DNA of 11,751 nucleotides from the NCBI GenBank assembly GCA_024278345.1, contig JAJRTK010000434.1, positions 1-11,751 on the forward strand, read 5' to 3'. The DNA comes from a bacterium (GTDB taxonomy: Bacteria > CSSED10-310 > JAJRTK01). Position 1 is the first letter of the stretch; every line of letters begins with the position of its first letter. Below, one piece after another: positions 1 to 5,411 of this stretch. The position numbers were made by a program, and so were the translations under genes. The notes below the pieces were generated by a model, which was not told the origin of the DNA, did no database searches, and worked only from the letters and a program-made list of their open reading frames with translations.

Positions 1-2
1 AC

Positions 3-266
3 GATGTTAAGAAATTTGCCTGGGCAGTAAGAGGGCATTGGGGCATAGAAACTTCTCTGCATTGGGTACTAGACGTGGCATTCCAAGAAGACCAATGTCG
101 CATCCGCAAGGGAAACGGCGCAGAAAATTTTGCCGTACTGAGGCACATCGCACTGAACACGTTGCGGCAAGACAAAAGTTCTCGTCTTGGGATCAAAAAC
201 AGACGGCTCAAGGCCGGATGGGACCATAGATATCTCGGTAATCTCTTGAAACAAATGATTATTTGA
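3..266 (+). CDS. ISAs1-family transposase, C-terminal fragment (cut by window edge)
   Basis: The reading frame enters from the left edge and ends at TGA 264-266, giving 87 residues of the C-terminal part of an ISAs1-family (DDE) transposase. The family signature is clear: VRGHWGIETSLHWVLDVAF followed by ED.CRIRKGNGAENFAVLRHIALN, close to the usual 'R.HWGIENSLHWVLDV.F.ED..R.R...G.EN....R..ALN' block, in which the E of GIE is part of the catalytic core. The protein would catalyse cut-and-paste style transposition of its own element. Only the C-terminus is visible, so whether the element is intact cannot be judged here. The stop overlaps the probable right inverted repeat, as is common in this family. 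The element lies 65 bases beyond the 3' end of the exosortase/EpsI gene, on the opposite strand. Confidence 0.9.
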   Translation, partial: DVKKFAWAVRGHWGIETSLHWVLDVAFQEDQCRIRKGNGAENFAVLRHIALNTLRQDKSSRLGIKNRRLKAGWDHRYLGNLLKQMII

Positions 267-279
267 TGCGATTGCCATG
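262..279. repeat. Probable right terminal inverted repeat of the ISAs1-type element
   Basis: Read on the minus strand, the sequence begins CATGGCAATCGCATCAAA. This resembles the ISAs1-family ends I recall, which start CAGGGCAATCGCATGAAA. It directly overlaps the transposase stop codon, the usual spacing. The left end lies outside the window, so neither the inverted-repeat pair nor the target-site duplication can be tested here. The identity of the end rests on memory of the family. Confidence 0.5.
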
Positions 280-343
280 GGTAGGTGCTCGACTTTTTTT
301 GTCGCCGCCGCCGGAAGTTGTCCGCCATGGTGGTCACTCACGT

Positions 344-2200
344 TCAAGGAGGTTCTTTCCTCAAGCCGGAAGGCCCCGGCCCGCTGGCGAGAATTGGTAC
401 GATGACCCGGATGCTCGCCTTCAACGGTTTTTTCCATTCCCGCGGACTGGCCCACTTGTATAGCATTGCCCGCCAACGGTTCCGGAAGTGGCGGTCACCC
501 ATCTGGTAATCCGCGGCCAGACGGATGGTCTGGCCCAGGCGGTTGAACCGGGTACGGGTTCTTTCCAGGTTCCAGCCTCGGAGGGCGAGGCAGCTTTCCA
601 AGGGGTGCTCCAACAAAATCCAACCTCCGCCCCCCCATTCCTCCACGAACTGGTTGGAATGGACCCGTTCCAGGAGCAAAGTGGGCCACACTTCGTAGCT
701 GTGGCTCATTCTTTTGGCCACCGGAAGAAGAGGAGATGCCCAGGCCGCAACCAAGACCAGACCCGCCAGGCCGGCAAGAGCCCATATTGGAGCCTGCCGG
801 TCGGTCGAGCAAGGGCTGACCTCGGGATCCGCCGCCGACGTTGTCCCGGCCGCCGGGTCTGCGTTTCCGGGTATCCACGCCCACTTAAGCCGGGACAGAA
901 CAGAAAAAAAAGGAAAATGTGGTGCCGAGCGCAGCGAGATGCCGAGCATAAGCGAGGCCCACCGTACAAAAATGTGGGCTGCGATCCCGTTGCCATTTGT
1001 TGCAACGGGAAGTTGAGCTGGCTCCCTGGTGGGGGCGGGGCAAAGCCCTGCCAGGGGACGGGGGACGGAGTCCCCAGACGACCGCCAAGCGGAGCGAGGC
1101 GTTGCCCGGACGATTGGATTTTCCACAATCCTTGAAGTGTCCCGCCTTGCGTGGATGGCCAAAAAACTTAGCCTCGGAGACCGCCGCGTGCGTTTTCCCT
1201 TTTCGGCACGGGTCATCGTCTCGGCCACCTGATGGGGCCCAGCCGTCCTCGGCTGCGCAAAAGGCCATTTCATCGCAGTCGAGGGCGACTGCGCCACATC
1301 CTTGCCTGGTTCCTGGCCAGAACGATGACCAAGGCCTCCCTTTTCTTTTCCTGGTCTGTCCCGCTTTACGTGGATGCCCGCGTCGGGGCTAGCCCGCCCC
1401 ACAAGCCAGGGAACCACCGGGAGCATGGCCAGAAAGAACGCAATGCCAAGGGCTTCGTGGATCGCGGGTCCCAGGGCCTGGCCCTTCCAGGCGCTTCCCT
1501 GCAAGTGTGCCACGATCCGGAGTGTGTTACAGCCGATTCCAAGGAGCAATGCCTGGATGGGAGCCACGAGCCAGATCCGGTCGAACCGGCCCCTGTAGAG
1601 GTAACCAGCGGCGAGTAAAATAAAAAAAACCCTGATCGTGCTGGAGCCGCTACATTTTTGCCAGACAGGGAATTGGTCCTGTCCGATGAAATAAGAGATT
1701 CCCACCCGCCGCCACGAAACCTTCAGGAACGTCAGGATCCGGTCCACGAACCAGAATGACAGTTCCCGCGACCAGGAGATCAATTCCAGGTTGACCGAAG
1801 GGATCAACAAGATTCCCAGGACCAGGGCAATGGACAAGCAGCGTGTTGCCCGTGGCCGGTAGGCGCAGGCCTCATTCCAGAGGGCCCAGCCCGAGAACCC
1901 GAAGAAGAGTGCCCAAGCGGAAAAGCCGGCCCCTTGCGTCCAGACGGCCAGAGCCAGGAGGCCCAATCCGCCCGCCAGGGACGGCCAATGGCGCGGAAGC
2001 ATTCCAGGTGCGCTCCAGCCCAAGGCCAGGACGCTTCCCATGACCAGAAGCTTGTGGGTTCCGTAGGTGGTGAAGCCCAGGTGCTGGCTCCAAAGGTAGG
2101 CCAGGAGAGCCGGGAAAATCGGAAGGAGCGGCAGGAAAGCCAACAGAAGCTGGCATGGGGGGTTCTTTCGTCCCGGCTTGTCTGAAGGCTTGTGCCACAT
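344..2200 (-). CDS. Exosortase with in-frame C-terminal EpsI-like domain (repeat-interrupted linker)
   Basis: Membrane transpeptidase-like enzyme predicted to cleave PEP-CTERM-type C-terminal sorting signals. The 618 residues from ATG 2200 show a multi-pass N-terminal half (about 15-268) with the exosortase triad: Cys183 in QKCSGSSTIR, Arg228 in CNTLRIVAH and His249 in AIHEALGIAFF. Residues about 274-444 are encoded by palindromic repeat DNA. Residues 471-495 form one membrane span, followed by an EpsI-like soluble domain (DUF3485 type) with EHPLESCLALRGW at 531-543 matching the EpsI 'H.PE.CL...GW' motif. Exosortase-EpsI fusions are known. The frame stays open upstream to 2509, but that part is repeat DNA and the membrane protein begins at MWHKPSDK, so I chose 2200; its ribosome site is weak. 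Alternatively these were two genes whose boundary was overwritten: no Met precedes the EpsI span except one inside the repeat (ATG 949). The natural substrate is probably the VIT protein next upstream. Confidence 0.7.
   Translation of the reverse strand: MWHKPSDKPGRKNPPCQLLLAFLPLLPIFPALLAYLWSQHLGFTTYGTHKLLVMGSVLALGWSAPGMLPRHWPSLAGGLGLLALAVWTQGAGFSAWALFFGFSGWALWNEACAYRPRATRCLSIALVLGILLIPSVNLELISWSRELSFWFVDRILTFLKVSWRRVGISYFIGQDQFPVWQKCSGSSTIRVFFILLAAGYLYRGRFDRIWLVAPIQALLLGIGCNTLRIVAHLQGSAWKGQALGPAIHEALGIAFFLAMLPVVPWLVGRASPDAGIHVKRDRPGKEKGGLGHRSGQEPGKDVAQSPSTAMKWPFAQPRTAGPHQVAETMTRAEKGKRTRRSPRLSFLAIHARRDTSRIVENPIVRATPRSAWRSSGDSVPRPLAGLCPAPTREPAQLPVATNGNGIAAHIFVRWASLMLGISLRSAPHFPFFSVLSRLKWAWIPGNADPAAGTTSAADPEVSPCSTDRQAPIWALAGLAGLVLVAAWASPLLPVAKRMSHSYEVWPTLLLERVHSNQFVEEWGGGGWILLEHPLESCLALRGWNLERTRTRFNRLGQTIRLAADYQMGDRHFRNRWRAMLYKWASPREWKKPLKASIRVIVPILASGPGPSGLRKEPP
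870..1160. repeat. Composite palindromic repeat element with inverted ends, inside the exosortase/EpsI frame
   Basis: The left end (870-897, GGTATCCACGC then GCCGGGACA) and the right end (1138-1160, TGTCCCGCC then TTGCGTGGATGGCC) are inverted copies of one short repeat, giving a MITE-like unit of 291 bases. Inside are an AGCGCAGCGAG/AGCATAAGCGAGG stretch, then at 963-1086 a copy of the hairpin-array repeat beginning CGTACAAAAATGTGGG. Visible stems are 986-993/1002-1009 (CCCGTTGC/GCAACGGG), GCGGGGC-AAA-GCCCTGC and GGGGAC-GGA-GTCCCC. The same two modules in the same order occur after the tryptophanase gene (11612-11751). Confidence 0.75.
1161..1379. repeat. Second palindromic repeat block in the exosortase/EpsI linker
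   Basis: It ends at 1357-1379 with another inverted copy of the short repeat (TGTCCCGC then TTTACGTGGATGCCC), in the same orientation as 1138-1160. Two clean hairpins lie inside: CAGCCG-TCCT-CGGCTG (1240-1255) and CGCAGTCG-AGGG-CGACTGCG (1274-1293). On the coding strand, recognisable exosortase sequence stops just before this block, around residue 273. That makes 1379 the likely repeat/gene boundary. Confidence 0.6.
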
Positions 2201-2205
2201 CTTTG

Positions 2206-2246
2206 GGAGCTGCTTTTCGAGGGTTGGCGGGTGGGAAGTTCTCTTG
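2206..2246. repeat. 41-base direct repeat, copy A
   Basis: It starts GGAGCTGCTTTTCGAGGG and ends GGGAAGTTCTCTTG, and is identical over 41 bases to 2794-2834. Weaker similarity continues a few bases to the left, to the exosortase start codon. On the minus strand this is the sequence immediately upstream of the exosortase ATG, so any native ribosome site or promoter for that gene probably lay in this unit. Confidence 0.9.
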
Positions 2247-2250
2247 AGGG

Positions 2251-2300
2251 GGCCCGCGCCTTGCGTTGCTCGGCAGGCCCGCGCCTTGCGTTGCTCAGCG
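2251..2300. repeat. Tandem repeat, two 25-base units
   Basis: Two adjacent units (2251-2275 and 2276-2300) both begin GGCCCGCGCCTTGCGTTGCT and differ at two positions near their ends. The pair lies between direct-repeat copy A and a hairpin-array repeat, in the non-coding region upstream of the exosortase. Confidence 0.85.
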
Positions 2301-2399
2301 GTCGTCCGAGAATTGTAGCGTGCGGGCCTTCCGGCCCGCACGCATCGGGCTTTGCACCGCACCCACCAGGGGTTTCCTCCCTGAACCCAATTTTTGCAC
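2301..2399 (-). repeat. Hairpin-array repeat copy (minus orientation) with an 11-bp perfect stem
   Basis: Read on the minus strand it begins GTGCAAAAATTGGGTTCAGG, continues with CCCCTGGTGGGTGCGG, and ends in GGACGAC. This is the order seen in the copies at 963-1086 and 11664-11751. It contains a perfect hairpin at 2318-2343: stem GCGTGCGGGCC, loop TTCC, stem GGCCCGCACGC. No protein coding was recognised in it. Confidence 0.7.
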
Positions 2400-2460
2400 G
2401 CTTGATTTGCAGGCAGGCCTTCCGGCCTTGCCCGGCGTCTTTTTTCTTTATTCCGGCCTC

Positions 2461-2711
2461 GGTCATCGGTGGTGCCTTCGGCAGCTCTCGCTCGGACCCG
2501 GCCACCCAATGATTTTTGGAACGCCTCCAGGGCCTCCGGCCCTGGAACCCGGCGGAGGCTCCGCCTCCGAACCTCCGCCAGGAGCGCTGCTCCTGAACCT
2601 CGCCAGGGAGCGCGCTCCCTGGACCCACATCTTTTTGTACGCTACGCCTCTTTTGGACGGGTGGCCGGGTCCGAGCGACAGCGAGAGCTGCCGAAGGCAC
2701 CACCGATGACC
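2461..2711. mobile_element. MITE-like element with ~50-base terminal inverted repeats enclosing a hairpin array
   Basis: Positions 2461-2507 and 2659-2711 are inverted copies. All 47 bases of the left end match the right end, which carries one extra 6-base block (GTCGCT, a short tandem duplication). The ends start GGTCATCGGTGGTGCC and finish CGGCCACCC. Between them lie four hairpins separated by AACC-type linkers: 2527-2545 (CCAGGGCC-TCC-GGCCCTGG), 2553-2569 (CGGAGGC-TCC-GCCTCCG), 2579-2595 (CAGGAGC-GCT-GCTCCTG) and 2603-2622 (perfect palindrome CCAGGGAGCGCGCTCCCTGG). On the minus strand the array is preceded by GTACAAAAAGATGTGGG, so it is a variant of the hairpin-array family. It holds no recognisable gene and would need a transposase in trans if it is mobile. 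Confidence 0.8.
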
Positions 2712-2793
2712 ACCTCCTTGATTCTCCTGCCTTTCCGTTGTTTCATGGGACGCTTTGGGAATGAGGGGATGCTTCAGGGGGAACACAACTTTT

Positions 2794-2834
2794 GGAGCTG
2801 CTTTTCGAGGGTTGGCGGGTGGGAAGTTCTCTTG
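2794..2834. repeat. 41-base direct repeat, copy B
   Basis: Identical to 2206-2246 and 588 bases away in the same orientation. The two copies bracket the tandem repeat, a hairpin-array copy and the MITE-like element. Copy B faces the end of the VIT gene and probably marks the original upstream flank of the exosortase gene before the intervening DNA was inserted or duplicated. Confidence 0.9.
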
Positions 2835-2917
2835 GGGCCGTGGAGTGGAAACGCGGTGGTGAGGGGGGAGGGGCGGCGGACGGACTGCCGGCGACCCGAC
2901 CGGACCCCAACCAAAAG

Positions 2918-2947
2918 AAAAAAATTAGTTTTCAGGGATCTTTCCCT
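2918..2947 (-). terminator. Possible weak intrinsic terminator after the VIT gene
   Basis: Downstream of the VIT stop on the minus strand, a short hairpin AGGGA-AAGA-TCCCT (2947-2934) is followed by GAAAACTAA and a run of seven T. The stem is only 5 bp and the T run begins about nine bases after it, so termination would be partial at best. The rest of 2835-2974 holds nothing I recognise. Confidence 0.3.
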
Positions 2948-2974
2948 TCAGGCCTCCGACGATCCAAGGGAGAG

Positions 2975-5263
2975 CTAGTGTGGCCGAGGAAGATTCGCCC
3001 TTGCGGTGACTTTCCTTCGGCGCATGGCCAGAAAGATGAGGGTCGCGCTTCCAAGCAAAAGGAGAAGCCACTCTTCGGGTTCGGGGATTCCGCCCTTGCT
3101 CATGCCCTTGAGATCGTACATCTGGGCGGTCCCGAACTGTTGGGGTGTGAAGCCGTACCGTTTCTGGAGATCCTTGGGGAGGGCGATAAATGCGGTTTCA
3201 GAGCTGATGAAGCTGAATCTTTTGGAGAGTTTGACGACCTTGGCGCGAAGCCCGGCGAGCTCGGTCAATGTTTCTGAAGTTGCGTCTTCGCTCTTTCCTT
3301 GCCGCCTACTGGTCCCATCGAGCCAAGCAATGCGGCTATTCAGCATCTCCACTTGGGGGCGGGCATGAAGGGCGCCCACGAACCGAGAAGCGCGGTTTCC
3401 CGGCTCCAGCTTCAGGTCGGCCTTCAACGTGGTGACCGTAGGCGTTCCCATCAGGGCGGCGGGAGTCCAATCTTGTTGTTCGTTGAACGGATTGACGATT
3501 TCGACGCTGGCCGTGCCGCTTCCGGAGAAGGTGCCCGACAGCCAGAGGATCCCCATTTGGCCGGGCTTTGGTTTTTGTCCCGACCACCAGCGGTTGCCGG
3601 TATCGACGGCAACCTGTATCAGATCGACGGGTCCGGAGACGCGGACTTGGGGGACGGCGGGGCTGAGGTTCGGGAGCTTCGACCAGAGCTCCGCCAGACG
3701 GCGGGGGCTGAGCTTGGCCAACCCGAGCTCCGCCATGATTCGGGATTGAAGAACATTGATCCGGCCAGTATAGGAGTGCCGAATCCTCTGCCATCCCGTG
3801 TCAATGGCATAGGAGCTGACGTTTGGAAGTTCGAGGATCTCGGGGATTTCTAGCGCTTTGCGGCCCAGCAGGATGAAGTGGATTTTGGGTCTTTGCCGGA
3901 TCAGCTCGGTGAGTTTTTTCCATTGGGAGGCATCGATCTTGCCCAGGATGAGGTAAACCAGGTCGCAGCCGCCCTTCCCGGTAGCGCCCCGAAGGTGCCC
4001 GACCAGATCGATATCCTCCGTGGCATCCTTGCCACCGGAGGCCCGCTGTCGTTGAAAGCTCTGGCTGATCTCCTTGAAGAGATCTTGGAAAGGGAGGGGC
4101 TGCGAGGTGGCGACGGGCGGGAAGAAGTCGTTCATCTTTCCACTGTCGCTCAGCCGCAGTGGCCGCCACGAGATCTGGAAGCGATTGCTCTTGTCCATCT
4201 GAAGAAAGGTGAGCATTCCAAGGAACTCCTCCAAAAGCTGCTCCGGCCTGTTTTGCTTCTTGTGGATGAGCTCGCTTTTGGCGCGCCAGACACCCAGGTA
4301 GACGGATCGCTGGCCAGTAGTGGGCTTCTGGATGGTCTTCGAATCGGGAGCTTGAAAGAGGATCCGCGTATTGAAGAAGTTTTCGGCGCCTTCAGAAAAG
4401 GTCAAGGATGAAGCAGAGATGGGGGAGTCGAGCTCGAGTCCATATCGGAGGACCAGTTTTTCCGGGACTTTCTGGTTGAATCGCACGCGGATGAGCCTTC
4501 GCCGATCATCCAACTTCCGGATTTCCGCCCGGCCATGGGAAACCTCGAGATCCACAAGGCGCAACCGGTCCTTGACATAGATGGAGACCTCCGTCACCTG
4601 GCTTCGAACAGCGCCGTGCCGGTCGTCCCAGGGGCCGGTTAATCGGGCAATAGGCAGCGTGAGCTCGAATTTACCGTTGACAAGGGGCAGCCGCCGGTGG
4701 CTTACCAGCTCGATCTGTTTGTTTTCTCCAGGGGTGATGGGAAAAACCCTGAGCTCGAAGCGATTTTGCGTTTGCCGGACAAGGCCGGGATCGCGCCTCA
4801 TTTCCGGTGCTTCGTCGCCGGTGACCTCTTTGTAGGCTTGCTCGGCCCGGGTTCGTTCCTCGATGCTTCCCACCAGCCGCCGGCCGCGGTCCCAGAGAGT
4901 GAACCCCGTGATCTGCCTGTCCTGCTCCAGCGGCATGGTGAAGGCGTAGCCCTGATTCGACGTGTCGTGGTTGTGGTAAACTTGGAGGAGTCGCGTGAAG
5001 GCGATGCCATCCACCAGGGCGACATCGATCCGTGTGTAGGGGATGGAGACAGCCCCGTCGGTGGGTTGGATGGGTGGAATTTTCGACCTGACGACGCTCT
5101 GGATCGGCTCGAAAAAAGTGCCCCGCCTCGGAATGTCGGGATCGGGGGGCGGAGCCATGCCGGTGGCCATGGCCAGGCTGCCTTCCAGGAGAAGGGCGAC
5201 CATCAACGAGACGCCCGAGACAATGCGGCGGTGATTTCGAGGATCAGGCCAGGAGGTAGACAT
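2975..5263 (-). CDS. Secreted VIT-domain protein with C-terminal PEP-CTERM sorting signal
   Basis: 762 residues. An N-terminal signal peptide (RR, then hydrophobic IVSGVSLMVALLLEGSLAMA) is followed by a vault/inter-alpha-trypsin (VIT) domain at about 70-205, with the usual GSIEERTRAEQAYKEV and NRFELRVFPITPGE segments. The middle (320-490) sits where VIT proteins carry a VWA domain, but no DxSxS metal-binding motif is visible. Residues 672-694 (KVVKLSKRFSFISSETAFIAL) match the conserved C-terminal 'Y.L.T.YTSF.A' block of VIT/VWA proteins. The end is a textbook PEP-CTERM signal: PEP at 727-729, hydrophobic 732-747, RRRK at 748-751, then 11 extra residues. It is therefore predicted to cross the inner membrane and be cut and anchored or released by the neighbouring exosortase. 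ATG 5263 was chosen because AAGGAAAGG sits 8 bases upstream and a signal peptide follows; the frame is open to ATG 5392, but that start would bury the signal. Confidence 0.88.
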   Translation of the reverse strand: MSTSWPDPRNHRRIVSGVSLMVALLLEGSLAMATGMAPPPDPDIPRRGTFFEPIQSVVRSKIPPIQPTDGAVSIPYTRIDVALVDGIAFTRLLQVYHNHDTSNQGYAFTMPLEQDRQITGFTLWDRGRRLVGSIEERTRAEQAYKEVTGDEAPEMRRDPGLVRQTQNRFELRVFPITPGENKQIELVSHRRLPLVNGKFELTLPIARLTGPWDDRHGAVRSQVTEVSIYVKDRLRLVDLEVSHGRAEIRKLDDRRRLIRVRFNQKVPEKLVLRYGLELDSPISASSLTFSEGAENFFNTRILFQAPDSKTIQKPTTGQRSVYLGVWRAKSELIHKKQNRPEQLLEEFLGMLTFLQMDKSNRFQISWRPLRLSDSGKMNDFFPPVATSQPLPFQDLFKEISQSFQRQRASGGKDATEDIDLVGHLRGATGKGGCDLVYLILGKIDASQWKKLTELIRQRPKIHFILLGRKALEIPEILELPNVSSYAIDTGWQRIRHSYTGRINVLQSRIMAELGLAKLSPRRLAELWSKLPNLSPAVPQVRVSGPVDLIQVAVDTGNRWWSGQKPKPGQMGILWLSGTFSGSGTASVEIVNPFNEQQDWTPAALMGTPTVTTLKADLKLEPGNRASRFVGALHARPQVEMLNSRIAWLDGTSRRQGKSEDATSETLTELAGLRAKVVKLSKRFSFISSETAFIALPKDLQKRYGFTPQQFGTAQMYDLKGMSKGGIPEPEEWLLLLLGSATLIFLAMRRRKVTARANLPRPH

Positions 5264-5271
5264 GGCGTGGG

Positions 5272-5280
5272 CCTTTCCTT
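5272..5280 (-). promoter_or_regulatory. Ribosome binding site that sets the VIT protein start
   Basis: On the minus strand AAGGAAAGG lies 8 bases before ATG 5263. The upstream alternatives in the same frame (ATG 5392 and ATG 5371) lack a comparable site and would place about 40 extra residues before the signal peptide. Confidence 0.65.
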
Positions 5281-5330
5281 GCAAAGAAGGTTGCGTGCCT
5301 GAAAACACTAACCCGGAGCGTCGGGAATTG

Positions 5331-5411
5331 TTTCTGAACGGGGGATCACTTTCGCCGGGAAGGATTTTCATGGTTTCTGAACGGGGGATCATTTTCGCCG
5401 TGAAGAGTTTT
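5331..5411. repeat. Tandem duplication across the transglutaminase stop / VIT upstream junction
   Basis: Two 38-base units, 5331-5368 and 5374-5411 (period 43), both begin TTTCTGAACGGGGGATCA and differ at 4 positions. On the minus strand the unit at 5374-5411 contains the transglutaminase stop overlapping an ATG (ATGA). The other unit contains the same junction as GTGA. The gene junction itself was therefore duplicated, which explains the roughly 125-base spacer before the VIT start in an otherwise overlapping operon. Confidence 0.9.

Noticed and set aside
69-476. 135-residue minus-strand frame across the IS end
   Set aside because: It runs antisense through the transposase and across the IS boundary, so it cannot be a native conserved gene.
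488-1135. 215-residue plus-strand open frame opposite the EpsI-like region
   Set aside because: It is opposite the EpsI-like domain and then runs through repeat DNA; the composition is typical of a shadow frame and it has no recognisable domain.
2201-2509. 103-codon upstream extension of the exosortase frame
   Set aside because: It is made entirely of repeat DNA (tandem pair, hairpin array, MITE end), is Arg/Pro-rich with no membrane pattern, and precedes a natural membrane-protein start at 2200.
1804-2703. 299-residue minus-strand frame overlapping the exosortase in another frame
   Set aside because: It starts in the MITE-like inverted end and continues out of frame with the exosortase; Arg/Ser/Pro-rich with no conserved motif.
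2461-2711. CRISPR array
   Set aside because: The hairpin units differ in sequence and have no uniform spacers; the structure is inverted ends around palindromes, not direct repeats.
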